DNA from: Serratia proteamaculans
GTDB taxonomy: Bacteria; Pseudomonadota; Gammaproteobacteria; Enterobacterales; Enterobacteriaceae
DNA length: 64,000 nucleotides
Direction of reading: 5' to 3'
Assembly (NCBI RefSeq): GCF_013337185.1
Contig: NZ_SWDE01000004.1
Location: 186,001-250,000 of the forward strand
Part shown: piece by piece, positions 8,267 through 18,025 of the stretch
How the letters are laid out: every line of letters begins with the position of its first letter
Numbering within the stretch: the stretch's first letter is position 1
Position numbers and translations under genes: made by a program
Notes under the pieces: model-generated
The model's database searches: none
The model's input: only the letters and a program-made list of their open reading frames with translations
Told to the model about the DNA's origin: nothing

Positions 8267-8946
8267 CACGCCCCTTTCCCCTGATCCTGGCTATCGGCGC
8301 GTTTCTTGCGCCACAGTACGATCAATGAGCCGACCAGCCCGACCACCAGCAACACCAATGGCAGTAGCATCAGGCAGAACATCAGCTGGTCTTCATACTT
8401 GCGGAACACCGGAGTTTTACCCAGCGCAAAGCCCAGCGAGGTGAGGATCACCACCCACAGCAAACCGCTCATCCAGTTAAAGAACTGGAAACGTGCGTTA
8501 CTCAGGCCGGAGAGCCCGGCAATGGTCGGCAACAGGGTGCGGACAAACGCCAGGAAACGACCGACCAGCAGAGCGGAAAGCCCGTGGCGGTGGAACAACT
8601 GATGGGCGCGCTGATGATAGTGCGCCGGCAGATGGGATAGCCAGCCCTGCACGGTTCGGGTATTACCGAGCCACTTGCCCTGTATGTAACTGACCCAGCA
8701 CCCCAGACTGGCGGCGACGGTGAGGATAAAAATGGTGAGCGGGAAATTCATGGTGCCTTTGGCGATCAGCACGCCAACCAGGATCAGCAGGCTGTCACCC
8801 GGCAGAAACGCCGCCGGCAACAGGCCATTTTCCAGGAACAGGATCAAAAACAGCAGGCCGTAGAGCGTCCAAACCAGCGAAGGGTTCGCCAGCGTCTCAA
8901 AATCCTGCTGCCATAAGGCATGTAACAGTTCTTTAATGATGTCCAT
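8266..8946 (-). CDS. yqjA: DedA-family membrane protein YqjA
   Basis: 226 residues of the DedA/SNARE-associated family, with multiple membrane helices and the conserved motifs [19 protein letters not shown] (near residue 36) and the re-entrant-loop segment [13 protein letters not shown] (near 135). In E. coli YqjA and YghB are partially redundant proteins needed for cell division and envelope proton homeostasis at alkaline pH; acidic and arginine residues in the membrane are essential. An AGGAA ribosome site precedes the ATG. It forms an operon with mzrA. Confidence 0.94.
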   Translation of the reverse strand: MDIIKELLHALWQQDFETLANPSLVWTLYGLLFLILFLENGLLPAAFLPGDSLLILVGVLIAKGTMNFPLTIFILTVAASLGCWVSYIQGKWLGNTRTVQGWLSHLPAHYHQRAHQLFHRHGLSALLVGRFLAFVRTLLPTIAGLSGLSNARFQFFNWMSGLLWVVILTSLGFALGKTPVFRKYEDQLMFCLMLLPLVLLVVGLVGSLIVLWRKKRADSQDQGKGA

Positions 8947-9086
8947 CCGGTGTTCCTAAAACGTCATTGTTTGTTTTTGTCTCAGCGGCGGATCGGGAGT
9001 GGGCGCAAAGCGCGCGGGCGATCCTGGCTGCTGATAATGATGAAACGGCGTTGCTTTTTAGTGGTTTCTAATCGGTGCGACACCGG

Positions 9087-9533
9087 TCAAGAGTGGTAAG
9101 TCAGCGTGCCACGATAAAGCATATTACTTTCTTTCCAGCCACCCAGCCTGCTTTGCTGCTGTGAGGTATGCAGCGTCCAGTTCATCTGGGCAAGCCGGTT
9201 TGGCGCAGGTGATTTCTGGCGCGGGAGTCGAGTGCTGTGACCCAACTCTGTGGCTAACGAATAAACCGGCAGCAGTTGGGCGGGGGCGGGTAGCGAGCCG
9301 GGGTAAGAATGTACCCGCGGTAGCAGCAGCGGCATTTTACCTGGCGCTTTACGTCGCAGTTCTGCCGGTGACCGGTAAACCGGGTCATCAGGGGAAAACA
9401 CCGACTCGGCGAGCGATGGCTGACCGTTCAGTGCTGTGGGAATAGCCTTGGAAGACGCCGCGCATAGCTTTTGGCCGGAGACCGAACCGGTCCAGCAAAA
9501 AAGAGCAATAAGCATGGCAAACAACCAGCGCAT
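9087..9533 (-). CDS. Unrecognised small exported protein
   Basis: I do not recognise this 148-residue product. It has a good signal peptide (MRWLFAMLIALFCWTGSVSG, cleavage near residue 20), no lipobox and no further membrane segment. The mature part is Pro/Ser/Leu-rich (SLAESVFSPDD, LLPRVHSYPG) and ends in a Thr/Tyr-rich tail. The ribosome site is weak (a GGGGCGGGA stretch 9-17 bases upstream). E. coli has no gene between yqjA and exuR, so this is a lineage-specific insertion or a fast-evolving gene. Evidence for it being real is the signal peptide and the uninterrupted frame in an otherwise empty 770-bp gap. Confidence 0.5.
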   Translation of the reverse strand: MRWLFAMLIALFCWTGSVSGQKLCAASSKAIPTALNGQPSLAESVFSPDDPVYRSPAELRRKAPGKMPLLLPRVHSYPGSLPAPAQLLPVYSLATELGHSTRLPRQKSPAPNRLAQMNWTLHTSQQQSRLGGWKESNMLYRGTLTYHS

Positions 9534-9717
9534 GTATTCGCGTCCCGCCCCGTAGCAGAGGGTAAAAAGTGGCTCAACTTTACCAAAATAGCACGATTGG
9601 CAACAGGGAAATCTACGTTGCCAGCGGTGAAATACTACACGGCAAATCGCCGTTCAGGCATCGATTCAGCGGATTTTACAATACCTGACATAACACTACG
9701 GTTTTTGACCGCCTGCG

Positions 9718-10494
9718 CTATTTATTTTCTGCGGCCACGCCGTCCAGATGAACCACCGGATTATCGGCGAACAGATAGCGGTCAGCGTTATATTCAAAAT
9801 CGTCGCTGGTGGCGTTGAACAGCATTTGCTTGGTATTTTCCAGATGCTGCCACATGGCCAGTTTGGCGGCGTAAGGATCTTTACGTATCAATGCCTTGAG
9901 GATCTGATCGTGATCGTCACACCAGCTGGCGATCGAGCGGTGGTCGATATGCTCGTGCAGCTTGATCCAGTAAGGGTTATTTACGCGCTGCACCCACATT
10001 TTTTCCACGATGGTGGCCATCGCCGTATTCTGGGTAGCCAGTGCCACCTGAACATGGAATTTCAGATCCCACTGGGAATCACGGAAGCGATCTTCTTTAC
10101 GCGCCTGTTCCTGGATCTCCATCAACTGAACAATGTCCTGTTTGGTGACCTGGGTGGCGGCGAATTCGGCAATGTTGCTTTCAATCAGCTGGCGTGCCTG
10201 CAGCAGTTCAAACGGCCCGGCGGTGGCAAACTCAATGCTGTCGCCCGGCACCACCAGATTTTTTTGGTGGTTGGACATCACGTGGATCCCGGAGCCTTTG
10301 CGCACGTCAACATAGCCTTCCACTTCCAGCATGATGATCGCCTCCCGCACGACGGTGCGGCTGACGTTCATCTCTTCGGCAATATAGCGTTCGGCTGGCA
10401 GTTTATCGCCCACCGGATAGCGGCCGCTTTCAATACGCTGCTTAAGTTCGGCGGCCAGTTGCTGATACAGGCGTCTGGTTTCAGTGAATTCCAT
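9718..10494 (-). CDS. exuR: ExuR, GntR/FadR-family hexuronate repressor
   Basis: 258 residues. The N-terminal GntR winged helix (residues 5-75, [22 protein letters not shown]) is followed by an all-helical FCD ligand-binding domain with its metal/acid-binding histidines (residues 90-230). It matches E. coli ExuR, the repressor of uxaCA, uxaB and exuT, which releases DNA on binding galacturonate or glucuronate-derived ligands. An ExuR-like operator lies 40 bp upstream of its own start, consistent with autoregulation. It is on the same strand as exuT with a 114-bp gap. Confidence 0.95.
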   Translation of the reverse strand: MEFTETRRLYQQLAAELKQRIESGRYPVGDKLPAERYIAEEMNVSRTVVREAIIMLEVEGYVDVRKGSGIHVMSNHQKNLVVPGDSIEFATAGPFELLQARQLIESNIAEFAATQVTKQDIVQLMEIQEQARKEDRFRDSQWDLKFHVQVALATQNTAMATIVEKMWVQRVNNPYWIKLHEHIDHRSIASWCDDHDQILKALIRKDPYAAKLAMWQHLENTKQMLFNATSDDFEYNADRYLFADNPVVHLDGVAAENK

Positions 10495-10533
10495 AGTGAA
10501 TGCTCTTAGGGTAGGGAGGGGCGCGTAACCATG

Positions 10534-10551
10534 GATTTGTTATACCACTTA
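10534..10551. promoter_or_regulatory. ExuR/UxuR-like operator upstream of exuR
   Basis: GATTTGTTATACCACTTA matches the enteric ExuR/UxuR consensus AAATTGGTATACCAATTT at 13 of 18 positions, with the core TATACCA exact. It lies 40 bp upstream of the exuR ATG. Confidence 0.6.
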
Positions 10552-10580
10552 TCCGGCAGAGCTACCAGTGGCTGCGGGAA

Positions 10581-10602
10581 CGCCCGGCACGGTGGCCGGG
10601 CG
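10581..10602. terminator. GC-rich hairpin between exuT and exuR
   Basis: CGCCCGGC and GCCGGGCG form a perfect 8-bp stem with a 6-base loop just after the exuT stop codon. It lacks a T run on either strand. It may stabilise the exuT transcript end or help Rho rather than act as an intrinsic terminator. Confidence 0.35.
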
Positions 10603-10608
10603 GTGGGG

Positions 10609-11907
10609 TTAACTGCGTGCAGAGGCCGGTTGTAGCGGATCTTCTTCCGGCTGGGAGGCCGGTCGATTTTGCAGAATGGTCCAGATGGCGATGGCACCGA
10701 GAATATCGAATACCGACAGCGCGGCGAACAGCGGGCTGAAGCCCAGGGTATCGGCCAATGCACCGACCACCAGGGCAAACATGGTGCTGGCGGTCCAGGC
10801 GGCCATGCCGGTCAGGCCGTTGGCGGTGGCCACTTCGTTGCGACCAAACACGTCAGAAGACAGGGTAATCAGCGCGCCAGACAGCGCCTGATGGGCAAAA
10901 CCACCGACGCACAGTAGCGCGATAGCTGCATAAGGGCTGGTGAACAAACCGATCATGCCAGGGCCAATCATCAGCACCGCACCCATAGTGACCACCAGTT
11001 TGCGTGAAACGATCAGGTTCACCTTGAAGTGCTTTTGGAAAAATGGTGGCAGGTAGCCACCCACGATGCAGCCGAGATCGGCGAACAGCATCGGCATCCA
11101 GGCGAACATGGCGATCTCTTTCAGGTTAAAACCATAGGCTTTGAACATGAATAACGGGATCCAGGCATTGAAGGTGCCCCAGGCAGGCTCAGCCAGAAAA
11201 CGCGGTAGTGCGATGCCCCAGAACTGGCGGTTGCGCACAATCTGCCAGGCGGACATTTTCTTGGCGTTGTCGGTTTGGTGCTGCGCTTCCTGGCCCTCCA
11301 GGATGTAATCGCGTTCCTCACTGCTGAGTTTCTTCTGGTCTTTCGGATGCTTATAGAAAATCAGCCAGCAGATGGCCCAGATCAGGCTCAGTACGCCGGT
11401 GATGATAAATGCCATTTCCCAACTGTGTGCCACTATGGCCCAAACCACCAGTGGTGGAGCGAGCATGCCGCCGATCGACGATCCGACGTTGAAGTAGCCA
11501 ACGGCAATTGAACGCTCTTTGGCCGGGAACCACTCGCTGCTGGCCTTGAGCCCGGCGGGGATCATCGCCGCCTCTGCCATGCCGACAGCGCCGCGTGCCA
11601 GTGCCAGCCCGCCCCAACTGTTGGCGAGCGCGGTGCCCATACAAAACAGCGCCCACAGAATGGCGAACATGGCATATCCCACCTTGGTACCCAATACGTC
11701 CAGTACGTATCCCGCCACCGGTTGCATCAGGGTGTAACAGGCTGAGTAGGCCGCGACAATGTATGAGTATTGCTGCGTGGTGATATGTAAGGTGCCTTCC
11801 AGCGTTGGTGCCGCCACGGCGATGGCGTTACGGGTCAGGTAGCCCAGCACGGTGCCAACGGTCACCAGCCCAATCATGTACCAGCGTAACCCTTTAATTT
11901 TACGCAT
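10609..11907 (-). CDS. exuT: ExuT hexuronate/H+ symporter (MFS)
   Basis: 432 residues from the ATG at 11907, preceded by GGGAGA; the in-frame ATG 36 bases upstream gives an unlikely extension. Twelve membrane helices of the anion:cation symporter branch of the MFS can be traced, starting with LRWYMIGLVTVGTVLGYLTRN. The conserved loop signature GYLFDxxG-like (GYVLDVLGTKVGYA near residue 68) is present. It imports galacturonate and glucuronate. It is divergent from uxaC, with an ExuR-like operator between them. Confidence 0.95.
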   Translation of the reverse strand: MRKIKGLRWYMIGLVTVGTVLGYLTRNAIAVAAPTLEGTLHITTQQYSYIVAAYSACYTLMQPVAGYVLDVLGTKVGYAMFAILWALFCMGTALANSWGGLALARGAVGMAEAAMIPAGLKASSEWFPAKERSIAVGYFNVGSSIGGMLAPPLVVWAIVAHSWEMAFIITGVLSLIWAICWLIFYKHPKDQKKLSSEERDYILEGQEAQHQTDNAKKMSAWQIVRNRQFWGIALPRFLAEPAWGTFNAWIPLFMFKAYGFNLKEIAMFAWMPMLFADLGCIVGGYLPPFFQKHFKVNLIVSRKLVVTMGAVLMIGPGMIGLFTSPYAAIALLCVGGFAHQALSGALITLSSDVFGRNEVATANGLTGMAAWTASTMFALVVGALADTLGFSPLFAALSVFDILGAIAIWTILQNRPASQPEEDPLQPASARS

Positions 11908-12298
11908 CCAAAATATCTCCCAGTCTTCAATAGGTGGCGCCAAGATGGCGGCAGCGTTTTAGGGGGCTCCCCCCTTTTCGTTGTTCTGCGCCGGCCTGTC
12001 CGTCACCGACGTATTCCCGCCGCATGAACGACTGGGTGGCGAGACAATAACTTGTCATACAGATTTAAAAGTTGAGTGATATCACAAAAGCCATTTTTCA
12101 ATTGGGCAATACTGATTGCTGGATAATTATGCGATTCAGGCGGCTTTTTGCCGTAAAACTGCCGGTTAACGGCCTTTTATGGGCGATGGCGCTAAAGCAG
12201 AGAGTGATATTTTGCTGGACGCTCAGTTAAATTGGTGTGATAACTTTGTCGCATTGGACACAGTGCCGAACGGCAAGCAAGGTGAGGAGCCAAAAAAG
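11908..12298. promoter_or_regulatory. exuT/uxaC divergent control region
   Basis: The 391-bp gap contains no convincing gene. It holds an ExuR-like operator at 12049-12066 (AACTTGTCATACAGATTT, 13 of 18 consensus matches). It also has a perfect palindrome GTGATATCAC at 12076-12085, and a G/C tract hairpin AGGGGG/CCCCCT at 11961-11975 followed by TTTT. The operator sits between the two divergent genes and could control both. The role of the other two elements is unknown. Confidence 0.55.
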
Positions 12299-13711
12299 AT
12301 GGCGACGTTTTTAAGCGAAGATTTTCTGTTGAGCAGCGAATTTGCCCGACGTTTGTATCATGACTATGCGGCAGACCAGCCGATCTTTGACTATCACTGT
12401 CATTTACCGCCGGAGCAGATCGCCGAGAACACCCGCTTCAAAAATTTATATGAGATCTGGCTAAAGGGCGATCACTATAAATGGCGGGCGATGCGTACCA
12501 ACGGCGTGGCTGAACGGCTGTGTACCGGCGATGCCGGTGACCGTGAAAAATTCGATGCCTGGGCCGCCACCGTGCCGCACACCATAGGTAACCCGCTGTA
12601 CCACTGGACCCATCTGGAGCTGCGTCGTCCGTTTGGGATTACCGGCACGCTGCTTTCCCCAACGACGGCGGACGATATCTGGCAGCGCGGCAACGCCTTG
12701 CTGGCGCAGGATGATTTCAGGGCGCGTGGCATCATGCAGCAAATGAATGTGAAGATGGTTGGTACTACCGACGATCCGATCGACGATTTGCGCCACCATA
12801 AAGCGATTGCGGCTGACACTAGCTTCGATATCAAGGTGTTGCCAAGCTGGCGACCGGACAAGGCGTTCAATATCGACGCGCCGGGTTTCAATGATTACCT
12901 GCAAAAACTGGAAGCGGCAGCGGATATCAATATTGGCCGTTTTAGCGCGCTGTGTGACGCGTTGAAAAAACGCATGGATCATTTTGCCGCCCATGGCTGC
13001 AAAGTGGCTGACCATGCGCTGGACGTGGTGGTGTATGGCGAAGCGGACGAAAGCACATTGGACGCGATTTTAACGGCGCGCCTGAGTGGCAAGCTACCGA
13101 CGCCGGAGCAGAGCGCCCAGTTCAAAAGCGCGGTGCTGCTGTTCCTGGCCGCTGAATATCAACGTCGCGAATGGGTACAGCAGTATCACATTGGCGCGCT
13201 GCGTAATAATAACAGCCTCATGCTGGCTAACGTCGGCCCGGATATCGGCTTCGACTCGATTAACGACCGGCCGCTGGCGGAGCCGCTTTCTCGCCTGCTG
13301 GACGCCCAGTCACGTCAGGGCGGCCTGCCGAAAACCATTCTGTATTGCCTAAACCCGCGCGACAACGAAGTGATCGGCACCATGGTCGGCAACTTCCAGG
13401 GCGAGGGCACGCCGGGCAAAATGCAGTTCGGCTCCGGCTGGTGGTTTAACGATCAAAAAGACGGTATGCAGCGGCAGATGACACAGCTGGCGCAACTGGG
13501 CCTGCTGAGCCGTTTTGTCGGCATGCTGACCGACAGCCGCAGTTTCCTGTCTTATACCCGCCATGAATACTTCCGCCGCATCCTTTGCCAGATGATTGGT
13601 GGCTGGGTGGAGAACGGGGAGGCACCGGCGGATATCACCCTGCTGGGTGAGATGGTGAAAAACATTTGCTTCGACAATGCCAAAAACTATTTTGCCATTG
13701 AACTGGCGTAG
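12299..13711 (+). CDS. uxaC: UxaC, glucuronate (uronate) isomerase
   Basis: 470 residues from the ATG at 12299, the same length as E. coli UxaC and preceded by GAGGAG; an in-frame start 120 bases upstream adds a leader not seen in the family. This is an amidohydrolase-superfamily enzyme: FDYHCHLPP near residue 31 gives the HxH metal motif. It converts galacturonate to tagaturonate and glucuronate to fructuronate in the cytosol. It forms an operon with uxaA 20 bp downstream. Tagaturonate reductase (uxaB) is not in the window. Confidence 0.96.
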   Translation: MATFLSEDFLLSSEFARRLYHDYAADQPIFDYHCHLPPEQIAENTRFKNLYEIWLKGDHYKWRAMRTNGVAERLCTGDAGDREKFDAWAATVPHTIGNPLYHWTHLELRRPFGITGTLLSPTTADDIWQRGNALLAQDDFRARGIMQQMNVKMVGTTDDPIDDLRHHKAIAADTSFDIKVLPSWRPDKAFNIDAPGFNDYLQKLEAAADINIGRFSALCDALKKRMDHFAAHGCKVADHALDVVVYGEADESTLDAILTARLSGKLPTPEQSAQFKSAVLLFLAAEYQRREWVQQYHIGALRNNNSLMLANVGPDIGFDSINDRPLAEPLSRLLDAQSRQGGLPKTILYCLNPRDNEVIGTMVGNFQGEGTPGKMQFGSGWWFNDQKDGMQRQMTQLAQLGLLSRFVGMLTDSRSFLSYTRHEYFRRILCQMIGGWVENGEAPADITLLGEMVKNICFDNAKNYFAIELA

Positions 13712-13731
13712 CCGTTGCCCGAGGTGGGTTT

Positions 13732-15222
13732 ATGCAAAGCATGGTAAAAATTCATTCGCTGGATAATGTTGCGGTAGCGCTGCGCGATCTGGCCGCCGGT
13801 GAAACGCTGGCGCTGGAGACGCAGACTATTCATCTGATGCAACCGGTGACGCGCGGGCACAAGTTTGCCCTGCAGCCGATTGCCGTCGGTGAGGCCATCA
13901 CCAAGTACGGTTTGCCTATCGGCCATGCGCTGGAGGCCATAGCGCCGGGTGAACATATTCACTCGCAAAATGCCAAAACCAACCTGAGCGATCTCGACAG
14001 CTATCAGTATCAACCCGCTTTCCCGACGTTGCCGCCACAGGCTGCGGATCGTGAGGTGCAGCTTTACCGCCGTAACAGCGGGGAGGTGGGGATCCGCAAT
14101 GAGCTGTGGATCGTGCCGACCGTTGGCTGTGTCAACGGTATTGCCCGGCAAATCCAGCAGCGTTTTCTGAAGGAAACTCAGGACGCGCAGGGGATCGACG
14201 GTGTGCACCTGTTCAGTCATCCGTTTGGTTGCTCGCAACTGGGTCAGGATCACGAGAACACGCGCACCATGCTGCAAAACATGGTGCGCCATCCGAACGC
14301 CGGGGCGGTGTTGGTGATTGGCCTCGGGTGCGAGAACAATCAGGTGGATGTCTTCCGCAGTACGCTGGGCGCTATCGATGAGCAACGGGTGCGCTTTATG
14401 GTGTGCCAGCAGCAGGACGATGAGGTCGAGGCCGGGCTGGAGCAGTTGCATGCGCTGTATCAGGTGATGCGCGACGATCGCCGCCAGCCGGGCAAGCTGA
14501 GCGAGTTGAAGTTCGGACTGGAGTGTGGTGGTTCGGACGGTCTGTCGGGCATTACCGCCAACCCACTGCTGGGGCATTTTTCTGATTATCTGATCGCCAA
14601 CGGCGGTACCACGGTATTGACCGAAGTGCCGGAGATGTTTGGTGCCGAACGGATCCTGATGAGCCGCTGTCGCGATCGGGAGACCTTCGAGAAGACCGTC
14701 AGCATGGTGAACGACTTCAAACAGTACTTCATCGCCCATAATCAGCCGATTTATGAAAACCCTTCACCGGGCAACAAAGCCGGCGGCATTACCACGCTGG
14801 AGGAGAAATCCCTCGGCTGCACGCAGAAAGCCGGGCAGAGTCAGGTGGTGGACGTGCTCAAGTATGGCGAACGCTTGCGGCAGCCTGGCTTGAACCTGCT
14901 CAGTGCGCCAGGCAATGACGCGGTGGCAACCAGCGCGCTGGCCGGGGCCGGTTGCCATATGGTGTTGTTCAGCACCGGACGCGGCACGCCTTATGGCGGC
15001 TTTGTTCCGACGGTGAAACTGGCCACCAACAGCGAACTGGCGGCGAAGAAACCCCACTGGATTGATTTTGACGCAGGTCGATTGATCCATGGCACCCCGA
15101 TGGAGAGTCTGCTGGAACAGTTTGTCGACCTGATCGTGGCGATTGCCAATGGTCAGGCGGCACGTAACGAAGTGAATGATTTTCGTGAGTTGGCGATTTT
15201 TAAAAGCGGGGTGACCTTGTAG
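13732..15222 (+). CDS. uxaA: UxaA, altronate dehydratase
   Basis: 496 residues with the N-terminal SAF domain (residues 10-85) and the large C-terminal UxaA domain (WIVPTVGCVNGIARQI near 125, GCENNQVD near 198, the Cys-rich metal motif SGITANPLLG near 273). It dehydrates D-altronate to 2-keto-3-deoxygluconate, using Fe2+/Mn2+. GAGGTGG precedes the ATG by six bases. It is the second gene of uxaCA and is followed by a strong terminator. Confidence 0.96.
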   Translation: MQSMVKIHSLDNVAVALRDLAAGETLALETQTIHLMQPVTRGHKFALQPIAVGEAITKYGLPIGHALEAIAPGEHIHSQNAKTNLSDLDSYQYQPAFPTLPPQAADREVQLYRRNSGEVGIRNELWIVPTVGCVNGIARQIQQRFLKETQDAQGIDGVHLFSHPFGCSQLGQDHENTRTMLQNMVRHPNAGAVLVIGLGCENNQVDVFRSTLGAIDEQRVRFMVCQQQDDEVEAGLEQLHALYQVMRDDRRQPGKLSELKFGLECGGSDGLSGITANPLLGHFSDYLIANGGTTVLTEVPEMFGAERILMSRCRDRETFEKTVSMVNDFKQYFIAHNQPIYENPSPGNKAGGITTLEEKSLGCTQKAGQSQVVDVLKYGERLRQPGLNLLSAPGNDAVATSALAGAGCHMVLFSTGRGTPYGGFVPTVKLATNSELAAKKPHWIDFDAGRLIHGTPMESLLEQFVDLIVAIANGQAARNEVNDFRELAIFKSGVTL

Positions 15223-15240
15223 GGCCGTATTATCGAGACC

Positions 15241-15272
15241 AAAAAAAGGCGCCCGATAACGAGCGCCTTTTT
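15241..15272. terminator. Bidirectional terminator between uxaA and sstT
   Basis: AAAAAGGCGC and GCGCCTTTTT flank a 10-base loop, giving a stem with A and T runs on both sides. It serves the convergent uxaA and sstT transcripts. Confidence 0.9.
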
Positions 15273-15287
15273 GAGTAAGCCTGGAAA

Positions 15288-16523
15288 TTAACGTACCTTC
15301 AGCGGATCTTCATCTGCCAAACGTTGGTCTTCCGCCTGGCAAGCTGCTGCGGTGAACAGGACGTCGGTAGAAGAGTTCAGCGCGGTCTCGGCGGAGTCTT
15401 GCAGCACGCCGATGATAAAGCCGACGGCGACCACCTGCATGGCCACGTCGTTCGGAATGCCGAACATGTTACACGCCAATGGGATCAGCAACAGCGACCC
15501 CCCAGCCACACCTGAAGCGCCGCAGGCGCAGACGGCAGCCACGATGCTCAGCAGCAGCGCGGTCGGCACGTCAACCGGGATCCCCAGAGTATGCACCGCC
15601 GCCAGCGTCAGTACGGTAATGGTGATCGCCGCACCGGCCATATTAATGGTCGCGCCTAATGGGATAGAAACCGAATAGGTGTCTTCGTTCAGATTCAGCT
15701 TTTTGCACAGCTCCATATTCACCGGAATATTGGCGGCCGAGCTGCGGGTGAAGAACGCGGTCACGCCGCTTTCACGCAGGCAGGCGAACACCAGCGGGTA
15801 AGGATTGCGGCGGATTTTCCAGTAAACGATCAGCGGGTTCAGCACCAGTGCCACCAGCAACATACAGCCGATCAGCACCACCAGCAGTTGGGCATAACCC
15901 CACAGCGCACTGAAGCCGGTTTCTGCCAGCGTCGAAGCCACCAGGCCGAAGATGCCGAGCGGGGCGCAGCGGATCACTGCACGCACCACCATGGTGACGG
16001 CATGTGACAGATCGTTAATCAGTGATTTGGTGGTGTCAGAGGAGTGGCGTAGTGCCAGCCCCAGGCCCACAGCCCAGGCCAGAATACCGATATAGTTAGC
16101 GCTAATCAGCGCCTGGAACGGGTTGGCCACCACGCTCAACAGCAGGCCTTTCAGCACTTCAATAATACCGCCCGGCGGGTTGATGTCGGTATTGCCTGCT
16201 ACCAGTGCCAGATTGGACGGGAACATAAAGCTGAGTACCACCGCCACCAGCGCCGCAGCGAAAGTGCCCAGCAGGTAGAGGAACAGGATCGGCCGGATAT
16301 TGGTTTTCTGCCCGTGCTTGTGATTGGCGATTGAGGCCATTACCAACACCAGTACCAATACCGGAGCCACTGCTTTCAGTGCGCCAACGAACAGCGCGCC
16401 CAGCAAGCCGACTGCCGAAGCCGTTGCCGGTGAGACCAGCGCAACGATAATACCGGCCACCAGGCCGACCATGATTTGTTTGACCAGACTGCCCTGAGTG
16501 ATCTTCTGTAATAGTTTTTGCAT
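15288..16523 (-). CDS. sstT: SstT, Na+/serine-threonine symporter
   Basis: 411 residues of the dicarboxylate/amino acid:cation symporter (DAACS) family, with eight helices, re-entrant hairpins and conserved segments SSAANIPVN (near residue 260), [10 protein letters not shown] (near 293) and [12 protein letters not shown] (near 337). It imports L-serine and L-threonine with sodium. Neighbour of alx, as in E. coli. The 266-bp gap upstream holds its promoter and a hairpin ending alx. Confidence 0.95.
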   Translation of the reverse strand: MQKLLQKITQGSLVKQIMVGLVAGIIVALVSPATASAVGLLGALFVGALKAVAPVLVLVLVMASIANHKHGQKTNIRPILFLYLLGTFAAALVAVVLSFMFPSNLALVAGNTDINPPGGIIEVLKGLLLSVVANPFQALISANYIGILAWAVGLGLALRHSSDTTKSLINDLSHAVTMVVRAVIRCAPLGIFGLVASTLAETGFSALWGYAQLLVVLIGCMLLVALVLNPLIVYWKIRRNPYPLVFACLRESGVTAFFTRSSAANIPVNMELCKKLNLNEDTYSVSIPLGATINMAGAAITITVLTLAAVHTLGIPVDVPTALLLSIVAAVCACGASGVAGGSLLLIPLACNMFGIPNDVAMQVVAVGFIIGVLQDSAETALNSSTDVLFTAAACQAEDQRLADEDPLKVR

Positions 16524-16758
16524 AGTGCTTTTTCTTCCCGATGATGTTGCTTACAGCTTTATCTCGGCGGGAACCTCGCCGGACAACTTTTATTTGAATC
16601 TGTAACCAGGTGTGTTTGCCAAATCAGTATTCAGTAAACCAGGGGGGTTGGAAAGGGCCAGCGGTGAAATTCTGAGGGCGGATCAACTCTTGATAACATA
16701 CTGGTTACATTTGTGTGATCGCAATAACGTTTGGCGTTTTAGGCGAATTGCCAAACAA

Positions 16759-16781
16759 TCACGGGGCGACTAGCGCCCCGG
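16759..16781 (-). terminator. Probable terminator after alx
   Basis: CGGGGCG and CGCCCCG (16762-16780) form a 7-bp stem with a 5-base loop; on the minus strand it is followed by TGATTGTTT. Otherwise I see no gene in 16524-16789. Confidence 0.5.
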
Positions 16782-16789
16782 ATAACAGA

Positions 16790-17764
16790 TTATGGTGCTT
16801 TATTATTCGCCAGGCGGTCATTCCGGCGGTTAACCCAGGCGTTGATCAACAGCGTCAGCGTCAGGATACTGGCGACGACACCGAGCGAAACACCGATCGG
16901 AATGTGGAATAAATCGATAATCAGCATTTTGACGCCGATAAACATCAGGATCAGCGACAGGCCATATTTCAGCATCGAGAAGCGTTCTGCCACGTTAGCC
17001 AGCAAGAAGTACATGGCGCGCAGCCCCATGATGGCAAACAGGTTAGAAGTCAGGACGATGAACGGGTCGGTGGTCACGGCAAAGATCGCCGGGATGCTGT
17101 CGACCGCAAAGATCACATCGCTCAGTTCTACCAGGATCAGCACCAGCACCAGCGGTGTAGCAAACAGCAGGCCGTTGCGGCGCACGAAGAAGCGCTCACC
17201 TTCCAGATTATCGGTCATGCGCAGATGGCTGCGCAGCCATTTCACCAGCGGCTTGTCGCCAATTGCTGCGCCATCTTCCTTCGCCAGCGCCATCTTGATA
17301 CCGGTAAACAGCAGGAAAGCGCCGAACAGGTACAGCAGCCACTGGAACTGGGTCACCAGCCAGCTACCGGCGAAGATCATGATGGTACGCAGTACGATCG
17401 CGCCCAGTACGCCAAAAATCAGCACCCGGCGTTGCAGGTTTGCCGGCACGGCAAAGTAGCTGAACAGCATCAGCCAGACAAAGACGTTATCAACCGCCAG
17501 CGCTTTTTCGATCAGGTAGCCGGTGAGGAAGGCCAGCGCCTGAGTATCGGCAACGGCACGCCCGGCGGTTTGGTTCAGGTAGTACCAGAAACCCAGGTTG
17601 AACAGCAGAGAAAGGCTGACCCACACCAGCGACCAACTGGCGGCCTGCTTCAGCGTCATGGTATGTGCGCCTTTGCGGCCCTGCAGCAGCAGGTCAATTG
17701 CGAGCATCACAACTATGATGGCGGCAAAGCTGCCCCATAACCAAGGTGTGCCAACGGTATTCAT
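16790..17764 (-). CDS. alx: Alx, TerC-family manganese-related membrane protein
   Basis: 324 residues from the second of two tandem ATGs (the E. coli start MNTVGTP). It is a TerC-family protein with about nine membrane helices and conserved acidic motifs: [12 protein letters not shown] near residue 101 after EKxLAVD, and [19 protein letters not shown] near 213. Alx is induced at alkaline pH and by manganese and is implicated in Mn2+ export. A yybP-ykoY riboswitch directly upstream supports this role. Confidence 0.95.
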   Translation of the reverse strand: MNTVGTPWLWGSFAAIIVVMLAIDLLLQGRKGAHTMTLKQAASWSLVWVSLSLLFNLGFWYYLNQTAGRAVADTQALAFLTGYLIEKALAVDNVFVWLMLFSYFAVPANLQRRVLIFGVLGAIVLRTIMIFAGSWLVTQFQWLLYLFGAFLLFTGIKMALAKEDGAAIGDKPLVKWLRSHLRMTDNLEGERFFVRRNGLLFATPLVLVLILVELSDVIFAVDSIPAIFAVTTDPFIVLTSNLFAIMGLRAMYFLLANVAERFSMLKYGLSLILMFIGVKMLIIDLFHIPIGVSLGVVASILTLTLLINAWVNRRNDRLANNKAP

Positions 17765-17781
17765 CATCAGTGGTATCCTTC

Positions 17782-17980
17782 AAAAACAAAAACGGCCAAC
17801 GTCGGAAGACGCTAGCCGCTCTTATGAACGCTGCAAGCAAACCTCGCCTTCCGGCAAGGTCTCACTTACAACGTTGATGAAGGTGCACCTTGGTGCTCCC
17901 TGACATCAGGTTGCCCGGTAACCGGGTGCTTGCGCACCGTAATGACGATTAACCGGCAATGAAGTTACTCCCCTTTGCAC
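17782..17980 (-). promoter_or_regulatory. yybP-ykoY (Mn2+) riboswitch / PRE leader of alx
   Basis: Reading the minus strand from 17980, the leader begins with the conserved GGGGAGTA segment and later has the family signature GAGACCTTGCCGG near 17853-17866. Both are hallmarks of yybP-ykoY aptamers and the alx PRE. It ends in an 11-bp stem (17793-17818, two G-T wobbles, TTCC loop) followed by TTTTTGTTTTT, then the AAGGA ribosome site of alx. The layout supports control of alx by Mn2+ (and pH). Confidence 0.88.
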
Positions 17981-18025
17981 GGCAGAAAGTAATGCAAAAT
18001 GTGTCAGCGGTCAACGTTTATTGCG

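Noticed and set aside
10581-10602. An intrinsic terminator after exuT
   Set aside because: The stem is strong but has no T run on either strand, so intrinsic termination is not supported.
12076-12085. GTGATATCAC as a CRP site for exuT/uxaC
   Set aside because: The half-sites are 2 bases apart instead of 6; CRP needs TGTGA-N6-TCACA.
13687-14739. A 350-codon open frame antisense to uxaA
   Set aside because: It is a shadow of uxaA with no motif or ribosome site and low-complexity His/Gln-rich composition.
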